Origin: Paulinella micropora
Taxonomy: Eukaryota; Cercozoa; Imbricatea; Euglyphida
Length of the DNA: 26,757 nt
Reading direction: 5' to 3'
NCBI GenBank assembly: GCA_009731375.1
Contig: BJOX01000345.1
Coordinates: 531,876-558,632, forward strand
Of the stretch, positions 9,689 to 18,999 are shown piece after piece; positions within the stretch are counted from its first letter, which is position 1; each line of letters starts with the position of its first letter. The notes beneath the pieces were generated by a model that worked only from the letters and a program-made list of their open reading frames with translations, ran no database searches and had not been told where the DNA came from. The translations under genes were made by a program, and so were the position numbers.

Positions 9689-11074
9689 ATGACGAGCGAC
9701 ACGGTTGAGTTTGCGCGGTTCGTCCGGTTCGCGACTTCCAAGCCCTTCAATGCGGAGAGGTGGGGGCCGGTGCGCTCCGTCCGCTCGGCCGAGCGCTCTT
9801 GTGAGGCCGCGACACATTTCCTGCGCTTTGCCCGCGGACGGAAATTGCAGCAGCTGTTCTTTGAAACGGAGTCCGGCGTGTGGCGCACCAAGTTGCGGCG
9901 GCTGTTGCGCAAGTATGTCGAGCACCTGCAAACCAAAATGTGGCACCGGCTGGGAGGGCTGCCACCTGGCCGTTTCCTATCTCAGGCCCATCGTCGTGTA
10001 CGCCGCGCTGCCGCACCAAGGGCGCGCGGTTGACCTGCGTGCCGTTTGCTTGGCCATCTTCACGCCGGTCCTGCGGCAGTTGCGCCTGCTGTCCAGGGCC
10101 GAGGTAGCGTACCACCCGAAAGAACGAGATTTGCAGCTGACGTTCTGGGACCTCGTTGCGGCGCGGACCGTCGCGGGCGGCAGGTTCGTCACCAAGTACG
10201 GCGCGCGGGCGTCCTGCGCCGAGATCGTCAGGGCGCTGGCAGCGTCGGCCCAAGGGCACGCGCGCTACGAAGCGCTGCACGACTTGGTGCTGCTGTGCTT
10301 TGCCTCCCTCAGCCCGCAGCCGCGCGCCGAGATCGTGCGGCGCCTGCGGTTCGGCGCGTCGCTGCGCAGGTCGCGCTGCCGGTGGTGGCTCGACCTCAGC
10401 GACCCGCTCGAGCCGGCGAGCAGGCACAAGACGTCGATCTACTACTACAAGCGCCACTACCGCCTGCCGCTCCCGCAACAACAACTAGCCATGGGCGGCC
10501 GCGTGGTGCCGCTGTTCGTGAGGGCGCTGGACGAGTGGCGCTGGTGGGGCACGGCGCTCGGCGCGTCGGACTTCGTGTTCTGCGAGCGCTACCCGCTCGC
10601 CGCGGACCCGGCGCTGCCGCTGTTCAGTGATCTGCCCTTCTGTGCGCGGCTGCCGCACGACGGGACGCCGACGGTGCCTCCCGCGCGGCTGGACGCGTGG
10701 CTGGTGCGGGTGCTCACTGGACATTGCGGCGCGCGCGAGACGGCGCTGCGCGCCTTCCAATTGCGCAAGCTGAACGAGACGTTCCTAGCACAGATAGTAG
10801 CCTCGCCCGAGCTCAGCGCGCGGCTGCCGTACGTGCTGAACACGCGGTCGATGCACGAGACGTTCGCTTGGTGCGAGCAGCACACGCTAGAGGTGGCCGA
10901 ACGCCAGTACGTGCAATTCCCCGTGTTTCGAGAGGCGCTGCGCAGCCGCGTGCGGGCGCTGGAGTTCGTCTGTCGTTCGTTTGGGTACGAGCACGGCCAG
11001 CTTAGGCTGCAGCCGTGGCTCGCGCGGGAGTGGGCGCGCGCCGACCCTAACTTCACTAATTTACATCCAGTGGG
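9689..11074 (+). CDS. Unrecognised GC-rich gene, possibly tyrosine-recombinase-like
   Basis: Two exons: ATG 9689 to 9912, then 9986 onward. The 73-nt intron (9913-9985) has donor GTATGT and acceptor tttcctatctcAG; joining them completes a Lys codon and keeps the frame. About 437 residues are convincing (to NFTNLHPV). The frame then runs on into GA repeats, poly-G and a gap, so the 3' end is uncertain. No domain is certain. Some features resemble tyrosine recombinases: SPQPRAEIVRRLRF (R188, compare the box I Arg), RHKT (K223) before LPLP, QLRKLNETF (R335), TRSMHETF (H365) and Y383. The spacing from H365 to Y383 is longer than usual and the box II His is absent, so this is only a suggestion. 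Coding GC is far above that of the flanks. Confidence 0.6.
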
Positions 11075-11140
11075 GAGGAGGCCGCACACACCTCCCCCCA
11101 CAGTCCCGCGCGCCAAAAGGAGGGCCCGCCCGGGCGTCCT

Positions 11141-11142
11141 GC

Positions 11143-11187
<45 letters not shown>

Positions 11188-11254
11188 CGGAGGAAAAAAA
11201 GAAAAAAAAACTCTCCTGTCCCTTCCTTCGGGGGGGGGGGGGGGGGGGGGGGGG
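11141..11254. repeat. GA tract and poly-G run before a gap
   Basis: (GA)n at 11144-11184, then purine-rich sequence and a G run (about 24) at 11231-11254 that enters a 10-N gap (11255-11264). Poly-G probably blocked sequencing. Confidence 0.9.
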
Positions 11255-11264
11255 NNNNNNNNNN
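11255..11264. other. Assembly gap (10 N)
   Basis: Ten Ns after the poly-G run. Confidence 0.99.
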
Positions 11265-11464
11265 AAGTCGGCGGTTGTTACTATTCGCCCCAAGGCGCGA
11301 CCAACAACCCATCACCCCCACCTCCCCGCCGGTTCTGGCACGTACTAGCTAGGCACACAACAACAACAAAAAAGAAAGAAAGAGTTGGTTTTAAAAAGAA
11401 ACTTTCTGTCTCAATTTTAAGTTTAAAAAAAAAGGGGGGGGGGGGCCTTCTTGAATTCGGGTTT

Positions 11465-12986
11465 TTAGCTGCTTCTTCTGAGGCCAACCCACTCGTAGTC
11501 ATCGTCCATCAGGTAGTCCCGGGGCTGAGCACCTCCGCTGTCCACGGCGTCCTCTATTACTGACTGGTACGGTAAATCTCTTCTCTCCTTCAGCAGGCGT
11601 TCCAGACTCCTGACCAAAGCCAGGCCCCGCTCGCAGTACGCCCTGGTGTGCATCCAAACGCCGCCCTGGCAATACTATTGCCGCGAAATTTCGATATAGC
11701 GCCGCCAGTACTTTTCGTCCAACAGAAACTGCTCGAGGCTCATGCTTTGTCCGTCGAGCGTGATCTGTAACGCAGCAGGCATTTGCGCCTCGAGCCCGAG
11801 ATTGACGGGTTTGCCCTTGTAAAAAATGGCGAAGAATCTCTTGTTCCGGCAACCGAGCTTGTGACAGGGGTGTGCCAGAAAACTCGTTAACTGAGCGTTG
11901 AATTCGTTTAGGCCGGGCCCTGGAGACGCTCTGGCCTGTAACGCTCACGACATCCAGGCCCCTACTTATTAGCGCCTCGTACTCCTGCTCGCGCCTCTCG
12001 CTTGACACCAGCAGGTAGAAGCGGCTCGTCTTCTGTTGCTTGCCGTACGACACCAAGGGCCCGAGCTCGTCTTCCAGCGCCGCCAGCACGGGGTCCGCCG
12101 CGCGGGCCCTCGCGGCTATAGCCTGCAGGCTCGACAGAAACTGCAAGGTACGCTAGCTCAGGTCGTCGATCACGCGCGCTGCCCCGCCTGCGGTTGGATC
12201 TGCCACAGGTTAGTGCAGCCCGAGGTCTGGCGCAGCCGCGCCAGCATCCGCAGGGCGCGCGCGCGGGCATTGTCGTTCTCGTAGTAAGACCTGAGCTCTT
12301 CTTTTGCTTCTTCTTCTTCTTCTTGTTTTCGTTCTTCGCCGCCTTCTAGCAGGGCCCGCAGCCGCTGGAGGGAGAGGGGCCCCCGCGCGACATACGTGCG
12401 GCACAGAGCGCAGTCGCAGTCCGAGCCGATCGGGTCCGAGATCAGGGCGCAGAGCCGAACCTCGCTCCGCCGGCCGAACATGGCCGTGGCGGTTTCGGCG
12501 AGCAGCGCACGGTTCCTCCGGGGGCTGCCCCTCCCGCACAGCTGTTCGTAGAAGGTCTGGCGCTTCCACAGGCCCAGGTTCAGCCCGACGGCCGCACAGC
12601 CGAACCCGCTGCGGGTCCCGAACGACAGCACCGACAGGCCCTCTCCGTGGGGCCTGGACTCGAAGCCGCGCTGTGTAAACAACAGGACGCGGCGCCGATT
12701 GTTGTTGTCGGCCCAGGCGGTGCCCGCGCTATTCCGCCTGAACACACGGCAGCTGATGCAACGGCACTCCGTTGCCGGCTGCAGCCCGGGTTGTTTCGAG
12801 GAACAAGGGGCCCTGCGTGCAATTGTGGCGCCCGTTGCAGCTCTCCGACAGGAACGCTAGCAGGCTGTAGTTGCCCTGCGCCTGTAAGTGTCCGCGCCCC
12901 AGCAGGCGCAGGACGCCCGCGGCATCAGTCACGTTGTACCACAAGGTCGAACACGCGATGTCCGACAGCAAGGGCGGGCACGCCAT
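11465..12986 (-). CDS. Unrecognised GC-rich gene with Cys cluster and an in-frame TAG
   Basis: Starts at ATG 12986 (MACPPLLSDIACSTLWYNVT). Four coding segments in different frames are linked. (1) 12986 to about 12807, ending in CNGRHNCTQG. (2) It shifts by one frame near the GGGCCCC run at 12806-12812 into QPATECRCISC; a one-base homopolymer error or a very short intron would explain it. (3) It continues to about 12170 through a Cys patch (SDCDCALCRTYV) and an acidic stretch (EERKQEEEEEAKEELRSYY), then a short intron (about 44 nt, GTGATC..GAG) to LQAIAARARAADP. (4) A 46-nt intron (GTAGGG..CCAG, phase-consistent) leads to LNEFNAQLTSFLAHPCHKLG. That frame meets an in-frame TAG at 11675-11677 between EISRQ and YCQGGVWMHTR, and stays coding-like to TAA 11465-11467. 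No family is recognised. Confidence 0.55.
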
Positions 12987-13059
12987 TGCTTGTTTTTTTC
13001 GTTTCGCGGGGGAAACGGAAGGGGTTCTAGGATTTTAAGAAAAAAAAAGGTGGAGGTGG

Positions 13060-13858
13060 NNNNNNNNNNNNNNNNNNNNNNNNNNNNNNNNNNNNNNNNN
13101 NNNNNNNNNNNNNNNNNNNNNNNNNNNNNNNNNNNNNNNNNNNNNNNNNNNNNNNNNNNNNNNNNNNNNNNNNNNNNNNNNNNNNNNNNNNNNNNNNNNN
13201 NNNNNNNNNNNNNNNNNNNNNNNNNNNNNNNNNNNNNNNNNNNNNNNNNNNNNNNNNNNNNNNNNNNNNNNNNNNNNNNNNNNNNNNNNNNNNNNNNNNN
13301 NNNNNNNNNNNNNNNNNNNNNNNNNNNNNNNNNNNNNNNNNNNNNNNNNNNNNNNNNNNNNNNNNNNNNNNNNNNNNNNNNNNNNNNNNNNNNNNNNNNN
13401 NNNNNNNNNNNNNNNNNNNNNNNNNNNNNNNNNNNNNNNNNNNNNNNNNNNNNNNNNNNNNNNNNNNNNNNNNNNNNNNNNNNNNNNNNNNNNNNNNNNN
13501 NNNNNNNNNNNNNNNNNNNNNNNNNNNNNNNNNNNNNNNNNNNNNNNNNNNNNNNNNNNNNNNNNNNNNNNNNNNNNNNNNNNNNNNNNNNNNNNNNNNN
13601 NNNNNNNNNNNNNNNNNNNNNNNNNNNNNNNNNNNNNNNNNNNNNNNNNNNNNNNNNNNNNNNNNNNNNNNNNNNNNNNNNNNNNNNNNNNNNNNNNNNN
13701 NNNNNNNNNNNNNNNNNNNNNNNNNNNNNNNNNNNNNNNNNNNNNNNNNNNNNNNNNNNNNNNNNNNNNNNNNNNNNNNNNNNNNNNNNNNNNNNNNNNN
13801 NNNNNNNNNNNNNNNNNNNNNNNNNNNNNNNNNNNNNNNNNNNNNNNNNNNNNNNNNN
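13060..13858. other. Assembly gap (799 N)
   Basis: Spacer between the start of the gene at 12986 and the 3' side of the F-box/LRR gene. It is followed by an 18-C homopolymer (13859-13878). The flanks 12990-13059 and 13880-14050 show no gene. Confidence 0.99.
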
Positions 13859-14053
13859 CCCCCCCCCCCCCCCCCCCCTGTCCCTACACACGCCCTCCTC
13901 CGCAACTCCCTTTGTACTAGACACGGCGTGACAGTTGTGGCATCTTGTCGGCTTAGTCTTCAACTTTTCTTCTGTTGGAGGAAAAGGGCTGGGGGAAGGA
14001 AGAAGCCAGGCGGCGGGAGAATTTGTGTCTAAATTTTATGTGTCCGTCGAGAG

Positions 14054-14059
14054 TTTATT
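14054..14059 (-). promoter_or_regulatory. Candidate polyadenylation signal AATAAA
   Basis: AATAAA on the minus strand about 62 nt after the stop of the F-box/LRR gene: a suitable place for a poly(A) signal and support for TAG 14121-14123 acting as a true stop there. Confidence 0.4.
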
Positions 14060-14120
14060 AAAAGAAATGCAATCTCACGGGCTATGACGGAAAGGGACGA
14101 GAGAGAGAGAATGGTTCTAG

Positions 14121-15557
14121 CTAGCTAGAACAAATAATCGATACCTCAGGGCGCTCGGACTTGAATTCATTAATGCCGTGCATGGTGATATCGGAGCATT
14201 GTGAAATAACCAGTCTCCGTAAGTTATGTAATTGCACAAGGTGCGTAAGCACGTCGTCTGTTAGCAAGAAACAGTACCGCAACTCTAACTCCTGCAGATT
14301 TGCCAGGGCTAACAAGTGTTGGATTCCGGCATCAGTAAGTTGGCTACACTCTTCTAGCACTAGATGTCGCAGTTGTGTCAGGTGCGACAAACACTCGAGG
14401 CCCTCGTCGGTGAGAGCGCTTTTATCACCAAGCACCAGTTGTTGCAGCTTGCCAGGCAAACGTGCGAGGTCCGCGGGCAAGAGGTTGTTGTTCATAACTA
14501 GGCAGCGCAGGTTCACGAGTCCGAACAGCGGTCGCAGCGCAGCAGCGCTGGTGAGTGTGCTGGAAGTGAAACGCAGAGTTTCGAGGTTGTGCCAGTTTTC
14601 TAGAAACGAAAGATCTGTTAGGTGAACTTCATCGCCAAGGCGAAAGTGCTGTAGATTGCGCAGGCCCGACAGATGTCGAAGCCCTGCCTCGGAAATGGTG
14701 CTCAAGTGAGACAACAACAGCGTGCGCAGCTCGTGCAGGTCGGCTAAGCTTTCCAACGAGTCATCCGTGATATAATCATTGGACGAGAGATCCAAAAAAC
14801 GCAGTCTCGTTAATGCCTGCAGCCAGCCAAGATCGGCGGAGCCGTACCATTGGAGTTTGAGCTGCCGCAGCTGAGCACTGCTGGCCAGGACACCACGCAG
14901 TGTAGGGCTCAAGCCTTCCTTGAAGTTGAGCATCAACGTGTGCGGCAAGATCTGGGCCAGGTAAGCAGCTAGCGTGTCGTCACAGTTGTTTGAACAGTCG
15001 CTCAACCAGCGGTTACACGGCGCCATTTTGGGGCTTACGTCGGCAGTAACTGGTTCATTGCTGACTTTTGGTACCAACCGTACTTTTCGTAACAACCATC
15101 GGGGGAAAGAGGCGCCAAGGCTCTGCAGCCCATTGATGCGTATGGCCTGTCGCAGGTCTTGTTCAGAAAGTCTGTTCTTGCTATCAGCCAACGTTAAGGT
15201 CTCTACACGAGTTTTGCCTTCGATGACACGTGCCAGGATTTCGGCCCTTTCCTCCTTAGTACTAAAAAATTGGATGACCATGACATTAATTTCTTTCCAT
15301 TCTTGCCAGCACCTTTGCGGGATAGGGACGCGCCACGATTTTAGCCATAATTCCGGAAACGTCGTGGGGCGTGAGGCTGGCGTGTTGGCCTGCTTGCACA
15401 CAAACGCCCAAGTCGAATACAGCCACTGGGGACTATCGGCTGCGAGGCTATTAACAAGTTGCAAGACGTCCAAGGGCAGGCTAAAAGGCCCGAGCGGTTC
15501 GGGGCGCAAGACAGACGGGTCTATCTGTCGGCGCTTGCGCGGGGGGCCCTCGGACAT
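14121..15557 (-). CDS. F-box-like / leucine-rich repeat protein
   Basis: A single-exon frame of 478 residues from ATG 15557 to TAG 14121-14123. The N-terminus has a basic, NLS-like patch (PPRKRRQ, residues 5-11) and an F-box-like helix segment (LGPFSLPLDVLQLVNSLAAD, then FVCKQAN) at about residues 22-60, where substrate-receptor proteins bind SKP1. From about residue 195 there are at least nine LRRs of the cysteine-containing/RNI type (LTDEGLECLSHLTQLRHLVL, LTDAGIQHLLALANLQELEL, LTDDVLTHLVQLHNLRRLVI). This is the usual plan of an SCF ubiquitin-ligase substrate adaptor. The F-box match is weak, so the adaptor role is inferred. These LRRs are unlike the NLR/RI-type 28-residue repeats at 20-24 kb and are not split by introns. 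A pyrimidine-rich spacer and gap lie upstream. Confidence 0.8.
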   Translation of the reverse strand: MSEGPPRKRRQIDPSVLRPEPLGPFSLPLDVLQLVNSLAADSPQWLYSTWAFVCKQANTPASRPTTFPELWLKSWRVPIPQRCWQEWKEINVMVIQFFSTKEERAEILARVIEGKTRVETLTLADSKNRLSEQDLRQAIRINGLQSLGASFPRWLLRKVRLVPKVSNEPVTADVSPKMAPCNRWLSDCSNNCDDTLAAYLAQILPHTLMLNFKEGLSPTLRGVLASSAQLRQLKLQWYGSADLGWLQALTRLRFLDLSSNDYITDDSLESLADLHELRTLLLSHLSTISEAGLRHLSGLRNLQHFRLGDEVHLTDLSFLENWHNLETLRFTSSTLTSAAALRPLFGLVNLRCLVMNNNLLPADLARLPGKLQQLVLGDKSALTDEGLECLSHLTQLRHLVLEECSQLTDAGIQHLLALANLQELELRYCFLLTDDVLTHLVQLHNLRRLVISQCSDITMHGINEFKSERPEVSIICSS

Positions 15558-15723
15558 TACTTCTTTTTTTTTCTTGTCTTTTTTTTTGCCTCACCACCTC
15601 CCCCTTTTATTATCAAGATCAACATCTCTCCCCCCCCCTCCTCCCAACCTCTCCCTCTGTCTAGTCAAATGCAGCGTCGTCCTTTCGCACGGGCTGCTTA
15701 TAAAAAAGTTAGGGTGAAGATAA

Positions 15724-16243
15724 NNNNNNNNNNNNNNNNNNNNNNNNNNNNNNNNNNNNNNNNNNNNNNNNNNNNNNNNNNNNNNNNNNNNNNNNNNNNN
15801 NNNNNNNNNNNNNNNNNNNNNNNNNNNNNNNNNNNNNNNNNNNNNNNNNNNNNNNNNNNNNNNNNNNNNNNNNNNNNNNNNNNNNNNNNNNNNNNNNNNN
15901 NNNNNNNNNNNNNNNNNNNNNNNNNNNNNNNNNNNNNNNNNNNNNNNNNNNNNNNNNNNNNNNNNNNNNNNNNNNNNNNNNNNNNNNNNNNNNNNNNNNN
16001 NNNNNNNNNNNNNNNNNNNNNNNNNNNNNNNNNNNNNNNNNNNNNNNNNNNNNNNNNNNNNNNNNNNNNNNNNNNNNNNNNNNNNNNNNNNNNNNNNNNN
16101 NNNNNNNNNNNNNNNNNNNNNNNNNNNNNNNNNNNNNNNNNNNNNNNNNNNNNNNNNNNNNNNNNNNNNNNNNNNNNNNNNNNNNNNNNNNNNNNNNNNN
16201 NNNNNNNNNNNNNNNNNNNNNNNNNNNNNNNNNNNNNNNNNNN
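15724..16243. other. Assembly gap (520 N)
   Basis: Followed by an AAAAGGGGGGAGG then poly-G run (16248-16274). 16275-16500 is AT- and GA-mixed spacer with no gene seen. Confidence 0.99.
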
Positions 16244-16500
16244 AAAAGGGGGGAGGGGGGGGGGGGGGGGGGGGTTTCTCGCCGTACAAATACACTAACA
16301 GCCAATCTTTAGTTTCCTTTTTTTTTGGAAGTAAAGGGAGCTTCGGGGAAGAAGTGTAGGGAAGGGGTGGGGCGGAGGCAAGAGAAAGGCAGCCGGAGGA
16401 TGCGCCTAGCTTTGAGTCTGCCGAGGGGGTTTATTCAAAAAAAAAGCTAGACAAATGACTAAAATCTACAAAAAAAAAAAACTATATATACCTATGGTTT

Positions 16501-17607
16501 TTACTAGCACCGGCACGGCAGGCCGTTGGCGGTGCACGGCAGCACGCCGAAGCGGCAGAAAAGCCTGGCCGCGAGCTTAGGGCCCAGCCTGCGGCCTCCG
16601 GTCCTAACGCGCAAGCCCGAGAGTTCGCGCAGCGCGCTGCGCGGCTACCGCGCCTCGGCGTCCTGGACCAGGCTTGCCACCGTGGGAAAGCGCGGATAAA
16701 TAGCCCTGACCACCGCGGGGCTCACCCCCCGCACGGCCGCGTACACCCCCAGCCGCTCGGTCTCCTGCCCCCGCCTTACGGTGTTGGCGCGTTCCTGCAC
16801 GACCGCGTCCTGCAGCGACGCGTTGCCTTCGGCGGAGACCCAGACCCGGAACAGGTTCAGCAGCAGCAGCGCCGAATCGAACGCATGCGCGCTCGTCAGC
16901 CACAGCAGGCCGTACCTCATGGTCGTGCTGCTCTCGGCGGCCCGCAACATCGTGACGAGGCCGGGCTCGAGCGCTCCGTTGCGCGATAGGCTGCTGCGCA
17001 CGGGCGACAGCAGCGCGCAAGACGAGTCGCTCTGCAGCAGCCACGCGGGGCTCTCCAGTATGTAGCCGGCTGCCGCCGAGCGTGCGCCTGCCCACTCTGC
17101 CAGCGCCAGCCGCTGCGTTTGGAAACGGCCCGACCTGATGGACTGCACGCAGTCGTCGGCGCGCTTGCGCTCGAACACACGCTCAATCTTTTCCCCGCGC
17201 CGGAACGCTATGTCGCCCACCTGCAGAGTTTCGACCCTAACGAACGGCAGCTGCCCCAGACACTGCACCAAAAACTTCTCTCGGTGGTCGAGCACTAGCA
17301 GCGCCGCTGCAGTCACAGGCGCCGCGAACCACGAGCGCACGCCGCGCTTCAGCTCCTGGTCGCTCAGCCTCGCCAGTTCGGCTGAGATTTCTGCCTTGTG
17401 CGGCTGCGCGCCTGCCAAGAGCGGCGCATCGGGCGCGGCCCAGGCCACCGTCACAAAACGCTGCCAGAAATCTCGCAGCCCGTTGATGTCAGGAAAGTCC
17501 GATCGCTTCGCGCCCCTAGCGGCGGTCCACGCCTGCCAGCATGCACCAGTGCCGCGGGCTTGCTCGGTGATCCAGGCCGAACGGCCCCACCAGTTATCGT
17601 GCTCCAT
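16501..17607 (-). CDS. MUS81/ERCC4-type structure-specific nuclease, with in-frame TAG
   Basis: ATG 17607; 320 codons to TAG 16645-16647, then 46 further coding-like codons in the same frame to TAG-TAA at 16501-16506. ERCC4 nuclease domain: LLVLDHREK (D107..E110), L-x-VGD (G131, D132), ERKRADD (E146, R147, K148, D151) and SIRSGRFQTQRLAL, the GDx(n)ERKx3D active site of MUS81/XPF nucleases. First helix-hairpin-helix: LGVYAAVRGVSPAVVRAIYP (residues 286-305). The post-TAG segment contains GRRLGPKLAARLFCRFG, which matches the second hairpin of the MUS81 C-terminus, so the TAG lies inside the conserved domain. MUS81 with EME1 cleaves branched DNA (flaps, nicked junctions, stalled forks) in the nucleus. 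At about 366 residues it is shorter than animal or fungal MUS81 (usually 550-630), lacking the N-terminal winged-helix region. Confidence 0.85.
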
Positions 17608-17690
17608 GAAACTCTTTTGCTTGGCGGAGTTGTGCGCGGGGCGCGTTGGGAAAGGGGGGAGCCGCGCGCGGCACCCCCCCCCTTCCCCTT

Positions 17691-17734
<44 letters not shown>

Positions 17735-17756
17735 AGCCCCCCCCCCCCCAAAAAAA
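17691..17756. repeat. Poly-C tract before gap
   Basis: Over 40 nearly uninterrupted C (one AG interruption), then a short A run entering the gap; upstream of the nuclease gene's ATG. Confidence 0.9.
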
Positions 17757-18286
17757 NNNNNNNNNNNNNNNNNNNNNNNNNNNNNNNNNNNNNNNNNNNN
17801 NNNNNNNNNNNNNNNNNNNNNNNNNNNNNNNNNNNNNNNNNNNNNNNNNNNNNNNNNNNNNNNNNNNNNNNNNNNNNNNNNNNNNNNNNNNNNNNNNNNN
17901 NNNNNNNNNNNNNNNNNNNNNNNNNNNNNNNNNNNNNNNNNNNNNNNNNNNNNNNNNNNNNNNNNNNNNNNNNNNNNNNNNNNNNNNNNNNNNNNNNNNN
18001 NNNNNNNNNNNNNNNNNNNNNNNNNNNNNNNNNNNNNNNNNNNNNNNNNNNNNNNNNNNNNNNNNNNNNNNNNNNNNNNNNNNNNNNNNNNNNNNNNNNN
18101 NNNNNNNNNNNNNNNNNNNNNNNNNNNNNNNNNNNNNNNNNNNNNNNNNNNNNNNNNNNNNNNNNNNNNNNNNNNNNNNNNNNNNNNNNNNNNNNNNNNN
18201 NNNNNNNNNNNNNNNNNNNNNNNNNNNNNNNNNNNNNNNNNNNNNNNNNNNNNNNNNNNNNNNNNNNNNNNNNNNNNNNNNNNNNN
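17757..18286. other. Assembly gap (530 N)
   Basis: Flanked by poly-C on the left and GAAGGGAGAAG plus poly-G (18297-18321) on the right. Confidence 0.99.
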
Positions 18287-18519
18287 GAAGGGAGAAGGGG
18301 GGGGGGGGGGGGGGGGGGGGGAATGACTATTATTAATATTATTCTGACGCAAACACTGTTTCAATGTTATTAACAATATTAATAAATATTATTAATACTT
18401 GCCCGTGACTAGGCGGTTGAACACTGTTTAATAATTAAAAATTGAACTTGAAATATATATATAATATATATATAATATATATATATATATATCTATATAA
18501 CTCTCAAATAGTTTGACGT

Positions 18520-18735
18520 ATATAGAAATTGACGTACATAGAAAAGTTTCAAGTTGACATATATTATATAATAAAAAGTTTTACGTCAAACTTTTTTAAT
18601 TATGTCAAACTTTTTCAAGCATGTATAGGTCAAAATTTTTATCACTGATCATACTGAGGTCAAACTTTTTATATAAGTCAAACCTGCTTTTGATATAGGC
18701 CGCACAGTGTCAAACTTTTTATATACGTCTATCTA
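18520..18735. repeat. Dispersed GTCAAACTTTTT repeat
   Basis: At least four copies of GTCAAACTTTTT, plus weaker TTGACGTAYATAG and TATAGGTCAAA variants, spaced 20-50 bp in very AT-rich DNA. The rest of 18322-18750 is AT-rich with a TATA microsatellite at 18454-18492 and no gene seen. Confidence 0.7.
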
Positions 18736-18758
18736 TTCAAGTTGTGGGCTAATTCAAG

Positions 18759-18998
18759 TTGAATGTCGACAGTAATACTGATTCTTCTTCTGATGTCAGG
18801 CTCATCTCTTTCTCATATAATATTAGCGATGCTGAGCAGTTGAAGACTTCATCTCGTCCCAACTTTCAAGCTCACAAAGGTTGGGTTTGCGTTCATATGT
18901 TGAAGCGTCAGACACCAAGTCTGACAGCGCTATTTGTTAATATTGTATCAACGTTCGACTACCCAGAGCTCTGGAAGAGGACTCTGATTGAATTTTGA
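18759..18998 (+). CDS. Small hypothetical ORF, weak
   Basis: A 79-codon ATG-to-TGA frame (MNVDSNTDSSSDVRLISFSY at the start, FDYPELWKRTLIEF at the end). It has a slightly higher GC content and more mixed composition than the AT-rich surroundings and could be an exon remnant. No homology is recognised and no splice partners are found. Confidence 0.25.
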   Translation: MNVDSNTDSSSDVRLISFSYNISDAEQLKTSSRPNFQAHKGWVCVHMLKRQTPSLTALFVNIVSTFDYPELWKRTLIEF

Positions 18999-18999
18999 T

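Noticed and set aside
9705-9985. Upstream extension of the second exon's frame to a start at 9705
   Set aside because: A consensus GT-AG intron (9913-9985) joins ATG 9689 to this frame exactly, and the 9705 frame before 9986 is Ser/Arg/Cys shadow.
9747-10484. Minus-strand frame opposite the GC-rich plus gene
   Set aside because: High GC leaves antisense frames open; Arg/Ala/Pro composition is typical of shadows. The plus frame has an in-phase intron and mixed composition.
12888-13963. Long frames through the 13060-13858 gap
   Set aside because: Ns are translated as X; there is no sequence to support a product. The same applies to frames across 15724-16243 and 17757-18286.
14161-15717. Plus-strand frames opposite the F-box/LRR gene
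   Set aside because: Cys/Ser-rich shadows of the LRR codons on the other strand, with no family likeness.
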